A stretch of DNA of 64,000 nucleotides from NCBI GenBank assembly GCA_937959285.1, contig CALGAR010000080.1, positions 6,478 through 70,477 of the forward strand, written 5' to 3'. A model generated the notes under the pieces. That model saw nothing but the letters and a program-made list of their open reading frames with translations, was not told the DNA's origin and did not search any database. Both the position numbers and the translations under genes were made by a program. Of this stretch, positions 1 through 7,780 are shown in pieces (the stretch's first letter is position 1; each line of letters opens with the position of its first letter). This DNA comes from an uncultured Bryobacterales bacterium. GTDB taxonomy: Bacteria > Acidobacteriota > Terriglobia > Bryobacterales > Bryobacteraceae.

Positions 1-166
1 GGAGCGTGTTGCGGAAGCCGTTGTTGATGGCGAGCGCAATCACGAGCGCCATGACGCCGGCTGCTACGCCCAGTATCGAGATCGCGGTAATCAGTGAGAT
101 GACTGCCTGTTTGCGTTTTGCGCGCAGGTAGCGGGCAGCGACGAATAACTCAAATCGTTTCCGCAC
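1..166 (-). CDS. LolC/LolE-like ABC transporter permease, N-terminus only (partial)
   Basis: Reading the minus strand from a GTG at 166 gives VRKRFELFVAARYLRAKRKQ followed by a strongly hydrophobic segment (VISLITAISILGVAAGVMAL) and INNGFRNTL. That is the typical start of the lipoprotein-releasing permease family (FtsX-like, LolC/LolE): a short cytoplasmic basic leader and then the first membrane helix. A GGAG motif lies 4 bases before the GTG. The start overlaps the 3' end of lysS by 17 bases, so the two genes are probably co-transcribed and translationally coupled. The rest of the gene lies beyond the window edge, so LolC and LolE cannot be told apart; another MacB/FtsX-type permease is possible but less likely. 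Confidence 0.75.
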   Translation of the reverse strand, partial: MRKRFELFVAARYLRAKRKQAVISLITAISILGVAAGVMALVIALAINNGFRNTL

Positions 167-1703
167 TACTCTCCATTGTCCCGCAAGCGCGCAAACGGTC
201 GGCGATGCCAATCGGCCCTTCCGGCCGCAGCAGCGGGAACAAAATTACGTCCCGGATCGATCGGGAGTCGGTCAGCACCATCGTCAGCCGGTCGATGCCG
301 ATGCCTTCGCCTCCGGTGGGGGGCATTCCATAGGAGAGAGCCCGGAGAAAATCCTCGTCCATCTGATGGGCTTCCTCTTCCCCTCGCTCGCGCATGCTCA
401 ACTGCATTTCGAAGCGGCGCCGCTGCTCCTGGGGATCGTTCAGCTCCGTGTAAGCGTTGCCAATCTCCATGCCGGCGATGTAAACCTCAAACCGCTCAAC
501 GAAATCGGGCTCGTCCGGCTTGTTCTTCGAAAGCGGAGAGGTTTCCACGGGATAGTCGTAAATGATCGTCGGCTGCTGGAGATGTTCTTCGGCGACCCGC
601 TCGAAGATGTCGGCGAGCGCTTCGCCTGGAGTCCCTTTGCTCGAATGCCGCAACAGCCACTCCGGATCCTTCAGATGTTCCATGGTTGGCCGGTCCGGAC
701 CTTGCCAAAACTCGATCACCGCTTCCCGCATGCTGAGGCGGCGGATGGTTCCGAAGTCCAGTTCCTGCTCCTGGTATCGCACGACCGTTCCGCCGGTGGC
801 GTCGATCGCCGTCTGCCGCAACAGCTCGCCTGTGAGATCCATCAGGCCGCGATAGTCCGTGTACGCCTGATAGAACTCGAGCATCGTGAATTCAGGGTTG
901 TGCTGTGTGCTCAGCCCCTCGTTCCGAAAGTTCCGGTTGATCTCGTAGACCCGCTCCAGACCGCCCACGACAAGGCGCTTCAAGTAGAGCTCCGGGGCGA
1001 TCCGGAGATAGAGATCGATGTCGAGCGCGTTGTGGTGGGTGATGAACGGCCGCGCGGCAGCGCCCCCGTAGAGAGGCTGCATCATCGGCGTTTCCACTTC
1101 GATGAAGCCTCGGGCTTCGAGCTGGCGTCGAAGTGAGCCGATCACCTTAGCGCGCGTGACGAACACCTTCTGAACGTCGGGGTTCGCAATCAGGTCCAGG
1201 TACCGCTGCCGGTATCTTGTTTCCACGTCCTCCAGGCCATGCCACTTCTCGGGCATGGGGAGGAGCGTCTTGGCGAGGAAGTAGAGCTTTTCTACATGAA
1301 CACTGAGCTCACCCGTTCTGGTGCGGAACAGGTAGCCTTCGCAGCCGATGATGTCGCCGATGTCCAGGATCTGATAGAGCGAAAAGGCCTTCTCCGGGAC
1401 GGCATCCTTGCGGACATAAATCTGGAGCTTCTCGCCAGACTGCAGCAAGTGGGCAAACCCCGCCTTCCCCATCCGTCGGATGGTGTGGATTCTCCCCGCG
1501 ATCCGTACTGGAATGCGGTTAGCGTCCAGCTCCTCGGCTGTTTTCGTTCCGTATTCCGACAGGATCTGGGGGATTGTATGGGTAGCGTCGAAGGGATGCC
1601 CGTATGGTTTGAAACCCAACGCCTCAATTTCGCGGATACGATGATAGCGTTGGGCTAGCAGATCGTCTTCTAAACTCAATAGATTCTCCCGGATCGCTCT
1701 CAT
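150..1703 (-). CDS. lysS: Lysyl-tRNA synthetase, class II
   Basis: Charges tRNA-Lys with lysine in the cytoplasm. The N-terminal OB-fold anticodon-binding domain (about residues 60-150, VRIAGRIHTIRRMGKAGF) is followed by a class II catalytic core: the RYRQRYLDL stretch, motif 2 around FRNEGLSTQHNPEFTMLEFY, and motif 3 GIGIDRLTMVLT near the C-terminus. Length (517 residues) is normal for bacterial LysRS. The ATG at 1703 is preferred because AAAGG lies upstream and the protein then starts MRAIRENLL. A GTG at 1721 in the same frame would add six residues. The start is only 12 bases from the start of the divergent glycosyltransferase, so the promoter must lie within that gene's coding region. The 3' end overlaps the LolC/E-like gene. 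Confidence 0.97.
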   Translation of the reverse strand: MRAIRENLLSLEDDLLAQRYHRIREIEALGFKPYGHPFDATHTIPQILSEYGTKTAEELDANRIPVRIAGRIHTIRRMGKAGFAHLLQSGEKLQIYVRKDAVPEKAFSLYQILDIGDIIGCEGYLFRTRTGELSVHVEKLYFLAKTLLPMPEKWHGLEDVETRYRQRYLDLIANPDVQKVFVTRAKVIGSLRRQLEARGFIEVETPMMQPLYGGAAARPFITHHNALDIDLYLRIAPELYLKRLVVGGLERVYEINRNFRNEGLSTQHNPEFTMLEFYQAYTDYRGLMDLTGELLRQTAIDATGGTVVRYQEQELDFGTIRRLSMREAVIEFWQGPDRPTMEHLKDPEWLLRHSSKGTPGEALADIFERVAEEHLQQPTIIYDYPVETSPLSKNKPDEPDFVERFEVYIAGMEIGNAYTELNDPQEQRRRFEMQLSMRERGEEEAHQMDEDFLRALSYGMPPTGGEGIGIDRLTMVLTDSRSIRDVILFPLLRPEGPIGIADRLRACGTMESSAETI

Positions 1704-1715
1704 TATAATAGACCT

Positions 1716-2441
1716 TTGCACTCACTCTCTATTGTTGTTCCGGCTTACAACGAAGAACGCCGGCTCGGAAGCACTCTGCAAAGAATCCTGCAGTATCTGG
1801 ACTCGCTGTCACTGAGCTTCTGTGAGCTGATTGTCGTCGATGACGGATCACGTGACGGCACCGCCCGCCTGGTCGAGTCCTTCTGTGCTTCCGACCCTCG
1901 GGTTCGCCTCCTCCGCAACCCCGGCAACCGCGGCAAAGGCTACTCGGTGTGCCACGGGTTTTTGGAGGCGAAGGGAGAGTGGGTTCTATTCACCGACGCA
2001 GACCTTTCTGCGCCGATTGAGGAATTGTCCAAGCTGTTTGCAGCGGTACAGAAGAATAATGCTTCGGCCGCGATAGGCTCCAGGGCGCTTGATCGTTCCC
2101 TGATCGGCGTCCGGCAGCCGTGGTTTCGGGAGACCGCCGGCAAGCTGTTCAATGTGGTCATGCGGCTGGTGACCGGCTTGCCTTTTCGGGACACCCAGTG
2201 CGGCTTCAAATTGTTCGCGGCGGAGGCAGCGCGGAAGATTTGCCGGAAACAGCAATTAAACGGCTTCGGATTTGATGTCGAGCTGCTCTACATCGCGAAA
2301 CTGCACCAGATTCGAGTTGTGGAGGTGCCTGTCCGCTGGAACGATGTCGAGGGCACGACGGTCAGCACCTGGCGCGGTCTGCACGCCTTCATTGAGCCTC
2401 TTCAGATCCGCTGGTACCATCTCACGGGACGCTACCGCTAA
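1716..2441 (+). CDS. GT2 glycosyltransferase, dolichyl-phosphate glucosyltransferase-like
   Basis: A family 2 glycosyltransferase of the DPM1/Alg5 type, expected to transfer a sugar from a nucleotide donor to a polyprenyl phosphate at the inner face of the membrane. The GT-A fold is visible: SIVVPAYNEERRL at residues 4-16, VVDDGSRDGT near 40, and DADLSAPIEEL as the metal-binding DXD region near 94. RDTQCGFKLF follows near 157. There are no C-terminal membrane helices, so this is the soluble form (241 residues). The first usable start is TTG at 1716; no ATG or GTG lies upstream in frame. A TATAAT (1704-1709) ends 7 bases before that TTG, so the message may be nearly leaderless. The acceptor is unknown. 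Confidence 0.85.
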   Translation: MHSLSIVVPAYNEERRLGSTLQRILQYLDSLSLSFCELIVVDDGSRDGTARLVESFCASDPRVRLLRNPGNRGKGYSVCHGFLEAKGEWVLFTDADLSAPIEELSKLFAAVQKNNASAAIGSRALDRSLIGVRQPWFRETAGKLFNVVMRLVTGLPFRDTQCGFKLFAAEAARKICRKQQLNGFGFDVELLYIAKLHQIRVVEVPVRWNDVEGTTVSTWRGLHAFIEPLQIRWYHLTGRYR

Positions 2442-2450
2442 ACCGCGTTC

Positions 2451-3140
2451 CTAGCGCTTCACAATGACTTCGCGGAGGTGGTCTCGGGTGAGGAAGAACT
2501 TGATGGACTGGAAGTCGCTGAAAACGCGTTCCAGAGCCCGGTTGTTGAAGAACTGGGCGGGCTCTCTCGTGCCGCGCTGGCAAAGCAGCAGTGTCTTTTG
2601 ATCGACGATCCGGTAGGAGTAAAGGGGAACGTTTGTGACCTTCTCGTCGGCGTGGAAGAAGGCGAGCAGGTACGCGTTCGGCCGCAGGATCCTCCGTAAC
2701 TGTTCGAGCGTCTGCTGAAGCAGCACCGGATTCATGTATTGCAGGCAGTCCCAGATCAGGGCCCCGTCAAAGTGGCCGTCGGGGAAGGTGAGTGTCTGCT
2801 GAAAGAACGAGTCGATTCGTTCCTGGTCCGCCTGATTTTCGTAGAAATCGCCTTCTCCGCCAAAGGAGAGCTCCAGCGTTCGGAGGAAGTCCTCGGAATA
2901 GATGCGATGGCCGAGGCTGGTGATAAAGCCAATGTTGGCCTGGCTTGCGCCGGCGAAATCCAGGATGGACAGCCCGATCGTGTCGCGGAGTGCTACGAAG
3001 AACTGCTCTAACCCGGGGCTTTGGCGCGTCCTGGACTGTTCCGAAGGCTCGCTGCGACCGGCGGTCGTGGCGCCCGGAGGATCGTTCGGACGCCCTGCAG
3101 GGTTCGTGCCGAACATTGACCTCAACCTGTCTCTAAACAA
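2451..3140 (-). CDS. SAM-dependent methyltransferase-like protein
   Basis: A 229-residue protein with a divergent class I methyltransferase pattern. An N-terminal linker rich in Pro, Gly and Ser (residues 10-45) is followed by LSILDFAGASQANIGFI, in the place of the glycine-rich SAM loop, and then HRIYSEDF as the second strand. FDGALIWDCLQYM resembles motif IV of small-molecule methyltransferases, and LLQQTLEQLRRILRPNAYLLAFF matches the usual helix and strand after it. The SAM loop lacks the canonical GxGxG, so activity is uncertain. It is convergent with the glycosyltransferase (9-base gap) and lies just downstream of the bactofilin gene on the same strand. The substrate is unknown. Confidence 0.65.
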   Translation of the reverse strand: MFRDRLRSMFGTNPAGRPNDPPGATTAGRSEPSEQSRTRQSPGLEQFFVALRDTIGLSILDFAGASQANIGFITSLGHRIYSEDFLRTLELSFGGEGDFYENQADQERIDSFFQQTLTFPDGHFDGALIWDCLQYMNPVLLQQTLEQLRRILRPNAYLLAFFHADEKVTNVPLYSYRIVDQKTLLLCQRGTREPAQFFNNRALERVFSDFQSIKFFLTRDHLREVIVKR

Positions 3141-3161
3141 CCGCCAGACTCCTCCGTTCTG

Positions 3162-3704
3162 TTACTTCGCGTCCGGTGCGCCAGCCGGAACAGGAGCCGC
3201 GCTGGTCGCAGGCTGGAGGGACGGCGCAGGTCTGGGCGAAGCTTTTGCTTCGGGCCGGGCAATGTCGATGCTGCCCTTGAAGTAAGCACCGTCCTCAATC
3301 ACAATTCGAGCGGTTTTCAGATCGCCGATCAGCTTCGCATCCTTCCGAATGTCGATCTTGTCACCGGCTTCCACATTTCCGTGGACCGTTCCCAAAATCA
3401 CGATCTCACGAGCTTTGACGCCAGCCTCCACCTTTCCGTTGGGACCAACGGTGAGGCGGGATTCCGGCATCTCGATCGCACCTTCAACATGCCCGTCGAT
3501 GTACAGGTCTTCACGACTGGTGATCTGACCCTTAATCGCGACGGATTTGCCGATTACGGCATGATTGCGGGGAGTCTCGGTATCAGCACCGCTACGCGCG
3601 GGTATCGTAGACATCAAGTTTCCCTCTCTGGTGACATTCGCCGGAGCTGGCGGTGCGGTAGCCAGCTTCGGACTGTAATCGTCATCCTTCTTGCGATTCC
3701 ACAT
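3162..3704 (-). CDS. Bactofilin family polymer-forming protein
   Basis: A bactofilin is a cytoskeletal protein that polymerises without nucleotide and often scaffolds cell-shape or peptidoglycan enzymes. The DUF583 beta-helix core is visible at about residues 45-140: IGKSVAIKGQITSREDLYIDGHVEG, then repeated short turns (VEAGVKAREIVILGTVHGNVEAGDKIDI). It is flanked by a disordered N-terminal tail and a Pro/Ala-rich C-terminal tail, as in typical members. There is no signal peptide or membrane helix. It is divergent from the GAF gene across a gap of about 160 bases that should hold both promoters. Confidence 0.9.
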   Translation of the reverse strand: MWNRKKDDDYSPKLATAPPAPANVTREGNLMSTIPARSGADTETPRNHAVIGKSVAIKGQITSREDLYIDGHVEGAIEMPESRLTVGPNGKVEAGVKAREIVILGTVHGNVEAGDKIDIRKDAKLIGDLKTARIVIEDGAYFKGSIDIARPEAKASPRPAPSLQPATSAAPVPAGAPDAK

Positions 3705-3861
3705 ATGGATTCACCAATGCCGTTTCCAGCATCGACCTTTATCCTACGGTAGACCAAGGGAAAAGGCAAACGCGCCGCCCCTCGCCGCCGGGCTTCGGAT
3801 TGTTGCATCCAAGGCGCCGAAAACGAGGAAAGCGCCTAGGTCAATCTGGGATAATGAAATC

Positions 3862-4461
3862 GTGGCCAAAGTGAAAGAACTTGAGCTGCGGCTGCAGCGG
3901 GTGGAGCAGCAGCTTGCGCTTTTTAAGAAAATCAGCCGATTCATGGTGCGCGAAATGAGTCTGCAGGAGGTGCTGCACGGCATTGTGGGTCTGCTTGTTG
4001 AGTACATGGCCTGCGATTCGTGCTTGATCTACCTGATAGACAATGACGAGTTGGTTCTTTGTGCATCCAACACGCCTCATCCCTCCATGATCGGAAAAGT
4101 GAGGTTGCGGATGGACGAAGGTCTGACCGGCTGGGTCGCGCGGGAGAGGCGGCTGCTTGCGATTTCCCGAGAGGCATATCAGGATCCACGGTTCAAGTAC
4201 TTCCGAGACCTTCCGGAAGACACCTACGAAGCTTTCCTTTCGGCCCCCGTCATTGCCCGGAACCGGGTTGTCGGTGTCATTAACGTACAGCATCGCGCCC
4301 CGCATGCTCACACTGGCGATGAAATGGAGCTGCTCAGCACGGTAGGGGAGCAGATCGGCTGTCTGCTTGTTCTTGCACGAATGGCTCCTACTGCGGTGCA
4401 GAATGCCAATCACGCTCAGCTTGTTTTGTCATCTGGTCCGTACCCGCTCACTACCCGTTAG
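3862..4461 (+). CDS. GAF domain protein with N-terminal coiled coil
   Basis: About 199 residues: a short coiled-coil start (AKVKELELRLQRVEQQLALFKKIS) followed by one GAF domain (EVLHGIVGLLVEYMACDSCLIYLID ... GLTGWVARERRLLAI ... FLSAPVIARNRVVGVINVQHR). GAF domains bind small ligands or cofactors and usually regulate an attached output domain. Here there is none, so this may be a stand-alone sensor acting on a partner. The frame stays open upstream to 3691, but that would run into the divergent bactofilin start and adds low-complexity sequence; the GTG at 3862 is preferred. No clear Shine-Dalgarno supports either choice. The C-terminal 25 residues are not conserved-looking. Confidence 0.75.
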   Translation: MAKVKELELRLQRVEQQLALFKKISRFMVREMSLQEVLHGIVGLLVEYMACDSCLIYLIDNDELVLCASNTPHPSMIGKVRLRMDEGLTGWVARERRLLAISREAYQDPRFKYFRDLPEDTYEAFLSAPVIARNRVVGVINVQHRAPHAHTGDEMELLSTVGEQIGCLLVLARMAPTAVQNANHAQLVLSSGPYPLTTR

Positions 4462-4475
4462 GCATTTCTGCAGAT

Positions 4476-5627
4476 ATGACTTGCTTCCGGCATCTCGTCG
4501 TGCCTCTCGCGATGGCCGCCATCGGAGCGGTGACGGCTTGGGCTCAGCCGGATGCCTCCAAAGCGGGCGGCAAATGGGTACTGCGCTATGAGCACGACGT
4601 CGACAATGAGTCGCTGGAACTTGTTGATCTCCAGTTCCCTTCGGCGCAGCGCGGCATCGCCGTCGGGCTGAGGACGATCAAAACGCGAACCAGGCCGGTA
4701 GCTCTGGTCACAAGCAACGGCGGAAAGACATGGGAGTGGGTGAATCTCGACGCCCCGCCGGTGTCGCTCTTCTTCCTCGACGACAGCACCGGCTGGGTGG
4801 TCACGACCAAGGGCCTCTATCAGACAGTCGAGTCGGGCCGGTCCTGGAAGAAGCAGAAGGCGCCCAAAGACATCCTCCGTGTCTACTTTCAGACGCCAGA
4901 GCGTGGATGGGCCATAGGACTTCGAAAGGCTTTCTACGAAACATCGGACGGCGGCGCATCCTGGCGAAGAGTTGAGGCTGCCGAAAAGCCCGAAGGCCGC
5001 CCTGAGTATACCTTCTATTCCTGGATGACATTCGCGAATCCAAAGTACGGCGTGGTTGTGGGGAGTTCGCGACCGCCGCGCCCGGGGAGGCACTTGCCAA
5101 TCTGGCTCGATCCGGAGGGCGCATCCCGCCGTCGTGAATTGCCCGCGCTCACCATCATGTTGCAAACGAGCGATGGTGGAAACACCTGGCAACATTCAGT
5201 TGCGTCGCTCTTCGGCCAAATTACGCGGCTTCGGGTGCTCGGGCCTCGGGGCCTTGGCCTGTTCGAGTTTCAGAACCGGTTTGTCTACCCGTCGGAAGTC
5301 GTCCGGGTGGACATGGACAAAGGGAAAAGCGAGACGGTTTTCCATCGAAAGGACCGGGCTGTCACAGATGTCATCGCGTTTCCCGACGGGACCGCCTACC
5401 TGGCAGGATACGAGCCGGTCGGGGAGATAGCAGCGCTCCCGGTCCCTGGGAAACTGCGCATGCTAACTTCGACCGATCCCGATTGGAAGCATTGGGTTGA
5501 GATGCCGGCGGACTACCGCGCGGTGGCGAACCGTGTTGTGCTGGCCGCTTCCGATGCCGACAACGTATGGGCTGCGACCGACACCGGGATGATCCTGAAG
5601 CTGGAGAAATCCACCGCATCAAAATAG
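4476..5627 (+). CDS. Secreted YCF48/BNR-like beta-propeller protein
   Basis: 383 residues with an N-terminal signal peptide (hydrophobic VVPLAMAAIGAVTAWAQ, cleavage after WAQ). The rest shows repeated Asp-box-like units: SNGGKTWEWVN, VESGRSWKKQK, TSDGGASWRRVE and TSDGGNTWQHSV, spaced about 45-90 residues apart. This is the signature of YCF48-type and sortilin/sialidase-like propellers. Such proteins are exported and often have a binding or assembly role; none of the neighbours suggests a photosystem function. The start lies 14 bases after the GAF gene stop, so co-transcription is possible, though no strong ribosome binding site is visible. Confidence 0.75.
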   Translation: MTCFRHLVVPLAMAAIGAVTAWAQPDASKAGGKWVLRYEHDVDNESLELVDLQFPSAQRGIAVGLRTIKTRTRPVALVTSNGGKTWEWVNLDAPPVSLFFLDDSTGWVVTTKGLYQTVESGRSWKKQKAPKDILRVYFQTPERGWAIGLRKAFYETSDGGASWRRVEAAEKPEGRPEYTFYSWMTFANPKYGVVVGSSRPPRPGRHLPIWLDPEGASRRRELPALTIMLQTSDGGNTWQHSVASLFGQITRLRVLGPRGLGLFEFQNRFVYPSEVVRVDMDKGKSETVFHRKDRAVTDVIAFPDGTAYLAGYEPVGEIAALPVPGKLRMLTSTDPDWKHWVEMPADYRAVANRVVLAASDADNVWAATDTGMILKLEKSTASK

Positions 5628-5750
5628 CTGCCGCACAGAAACAGACGTCTTTGTTTTATCCACACAAGAGCTTCGCTTGAATGCTTGTAAATTGTTGAAA
5701 GGCAGATAAATAGATTTTTAAGAATTTCCTCCGTCCCGATCTGATTTCCA

Positions 5751-5779
5751 TTGACTCCAGCTCCGTTTGGGGGAATGAT
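5751..5779 (+). promoter_or_regulatory. Candidate promoter for the structured RNA
   Basis: TTGACT at 5751-5756 and AATGAT at 5774-5779 are separated by 17 bases. The -35 is 5/6 and the -10 is 4/6 of the sigma-70 consensus. The predicted start near 5786 falls just before the first helix of the RNA candidate. Weak on its own. Confidence 0.3.
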
Positions 5780-5785
5780 TGGGGT

Positions 5786-6370
5786 GGTTCCGAGAGGCTG
5801 ACGGAACAGCGAGCCGAGCGGGACGCAGCCAGCCTCAACGATTTGTCATGGCGGCCGTTCTACCAAGAACGGCTGGTGTGAGGAAAAGGAGAGGCAAGGG
5901 GCGTTTCGCTAGGCAGGCTTCCCGGTAGGAGCCATTCCGGGCACGGCGAGCCGGAGGGGGCACAACCCCGAAGAGGAGTGACGGAATGAGGAGGACCGGG
6001 ACGGGCGACCGGGAATTGTACAACGGGCAGTGGAGGCGCCTCGTGGCGGGAAACCAAGACGAGGCCGTAACTCCAATGCCGAACGGGTACAAGGAAAGGG
6101 CGTTCGAGGAGCGAAGACAGAGGTCGGGAACGACGACCCCACCGGGCAGGCGTCGAGCCGGTCCATGTGGGCGAGCGAAAGGCCCTGTCGAGCTGCTGGT
6201 CTCTACCGGTTCGTTCTGCCGATCACTCTGACGCGCTGAACCAGAGGGCCAAAAGTCTTCTGCGGAGCGAAGGAGGTTGACCTAGGCGGATCAGATGCCA
6301 CGCTGCAGCCGAGCATGCAGGCTGCGAAGCAAGCTGAACTCCGGAGGTCACTTGGAACCTTTTCTTTTTT
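5786..6370 (+). ncRNA. Large structured RNA candidate, class unknown
   Basis: A stretch of about 585 bases between two genes with no credible reading frame but a dense chain of perfect helices. They are: 5794-5799 with 5831-5836; 5854-5861 with 5866-5873 (8 bp, loop ACCA); 5933-5939 with 5982-5988 (7 bp), enclosing 5957-5960 with 5966-5969; 6038-6044 with 6059-6065 (7 bp), nested in 6032-6035 with 6071-6074; 6081-6085 with 6101-6105; 6122-6126 with 6134-6138; 6158-6162 with 6205-6209, enclosing 6169-6172 with 6182-6185; 6226-6230 with 6242-6246; 6305-6310 with 6320-6325. It is purine-rich on the plus strand and ends in a short hairpin plus a T-rich run (6340-6370). It does not match my memory of RNase P, tmRNA, 6S or SRP RNA. 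An ORF-less intron-like element or a HEARO-type RNA remains possible. Confidence 0.5.
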
Positions 6371-6396
6371 GTATGCCAGTGCGCTCTGCCGTCTAA

Positions 6397-6771
6397 TCAG
6401 GCGGTCTTCGTCTGGTTCGGAACAGCCCGCGTACGGCTGCGCTGATACCTCGCCTTTAGTTTCCGAAAGCTCGCAAAATTGTGACGGCAGGCGTTACAGC
6501 GATACCGGTGCGCCCCCAGGGCAACCAGAAACGAGACGAAGGCCGAAGGGCGGTAGTCATGCGGGCTCCAGTAGGAGAGATCTTGGCGGCAGCACTTCGG
6601 GCACTTGGCGTAGAGCCACTCGGTGAGGCTCCAGGGGGTCTCATAGTGAGTGCCACAGTCCGTACAGCGCAGGCGGTAGCCGCCGAAAAGCTCGGCGAGC
6701 CTCTCTGATACCGTTCTCGGATTCAGCAGGCGGAACTTACGCGATCCGCAATTGGGGCATGCATAAGCCAT
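6397..6771 (-). CDS. Zinc-ribbon protein with four CxxC motifs, function unknown
   Basis: 124 residues. Cysteine pairs CPNC (residue 5), CTDC (35), CPKCC (57) and CNAC (91) can form two zinc ribbons. The N-terminal one encloses a basic segment (SRKFRLLNPRTVSERLAELFGG), and the second is followed by an Arg/Lys-rich tail (FRKLKARYQRSRTR). This could bind nucleic acid or serve as a metal-stabilised adaptor; no enzyme motif is present. It starts cleanly at MAYACPNCGS. It is convergent with the structured RNA candidate and lies downstream of the class IV aminotransferase gene. I do not recognise a named family. Confidence 0.7.
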   Translation of the reverse strand: MAYACPNCGSRKFRLLNPRTVSERLAELFGGYRLRCTDCGTHYETPWSLTEWLYAKCPKCCRQDLSYWSPHDYRPSAFVSFLVALGAHRYRCNACRHNFASFRKLKARYQRSRTRAVPNQTKTA

Positions 6772-6840
6772 GGCGAAAGCCGAGCGGCGTGACGCTCGTG
6801 CAACAGTATACGCCCGCTTGAGGGGAGGCAGAAATAGAAA

Positions 6841-7713
6841 TTAGCTCTTAGCTGGAACTGATCCCGCTTTCGCCTGAACGTAGGATTCCAGGTACTTCGT
6901 AAACTCGGCTTGGAGAATGTCACGCACGCGTTGCCCCTGCCGGATTTTGAGACCTTCAATGGCGGTGATGGGAAGCAAGTCCCGCGTTGTGGACGTGATG
7001 AAGACTTCATCCGCCGCTTCCATATCGGCAAGCCGAAGCACCTCTTCCCGGATTGTCAGGTTCGGTACCCGAATTTCCTCCAGAAGCACCTGCCTGGTGA
7101 CGCCGGGAAGACATCCCGAACTGAGCGGAGGCGTGAGGACTTCACTGCCTTTGACCACAAAGATGTTGGCGGAGGTGCACTCGCTCACCTCGTCCCGTTC
7201 GTTGAGCAGCACGACCTCGTCCAATCCCTTCTCGTGCGCTTCTTCACTGAAGATCAGGTTCTGCGCCCAGGAAAGGACTTTGGTGCCGGCGAAGCGGGAC
7301 GCAGCGTGACGCGCATTCGGAACGACACCCAGCTTCACGCCAGGGCCCCAATCCTTGAGCTGAGTCGTGAATGCAACCAGGTCAACGTCGCGCTGAATGC
7401 CCGGACCTTCCCACACGCCGCCGCGGTTGCGGATGACGGCAACGCGGAGCGTCGCGTTGCGAGCGTTGTTCGCTTCCACCAGCTTAAGCAGCTCTGTTTC
7501 GAGTGAATTCGCAGTCCAGGGAAAGGGAACGCGCATCAGTTCCGCATCGCGTTTCATCCTGGCCCAGTGACGCTCGAAAGCAAATAGCACTCCCTCATGT
7601 ACGCGAACCGTACTGAAGACGCCCCATCCGTTCAGCAGACCCACCTGTCCGGGCGACAGCAGTATCTCAGTCGCTTCATGGATCTGGCCATTGTGGAGAA
7701 GGAACCGATGCAT
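6841..7713 (-). CDS. Class IV aminotransferase (branched-chain/D-amino acid/ADC lyase family)
   Basis: A PLP enzyme of fold type IV, 290 residues. Visible features are LLNGWGVFSTVRVHEG near the N-terminus (substrate entry region), the RHWARMKRDAELM helix, and the probable PLP lysine in FAGTKVLSWAQNL near residue 148. The cofactor-phosphate region ECTSANIFVVKG ... LPGVTRQVLLE follows, then EVFITSTTRDLLP near the C-terminus. These do not separate branched-chain transaminase, D-amino acid transaminase and aminodeoxychorismate lyase, so no gene symbol is given. The upstream neighbour on the opposite strand is a ThiO/DAO-like oxidase 67 bases away, so the divergent pair may share amino-acid metabolism. 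Confidence 0.88.
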   Translation of the reverse strand: MHRFLLHNGQIHEATEILLSPGQVGLLNGWGVFSTVRVHEGVLFAFERHWARMKRDAELMRVPFPWTANSLETELLKLVEANNARNATLRVAVIRNRGGVWEGPGIQRDVDLVAFTTQLKDWGPGVKLGVVPNARHAASRFAGTKVLSWAQNLIFSEEAHEKGLDEVVLLNERDEVSECTSANIFVVKGSEVLTPPLSSGCLPGVTRQVLLEEIRVPNLTIREEVLRLADMEAADEVFITSTTRDLLPITAIEGLKIRQGQRVRDILQAEFTKYLESYVQAKAGSVPAKS

Positions 7714-7780
7714 GATGCCTTAATTGTATCGAAGTGATCTCGAGTCCTACACTGGAGATGCGGGGTCGTAACTGCTTCCC

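Noticed and set aside
366..1136. Plus-strand open frame of 256 codons opposite lysS
   Set aside because: It is the antisense shadow of lysS, with no start signal or recognisable family.
5786..6370. RNase P RNA, tmRNA or group II intron identity for the structured region
   Set aside because: The conserved blocks I know for these (P4 strand of RNase P, the tRNA-like ends of tmRNA, domain V with its tetraloop) were not found; I leave the class open.
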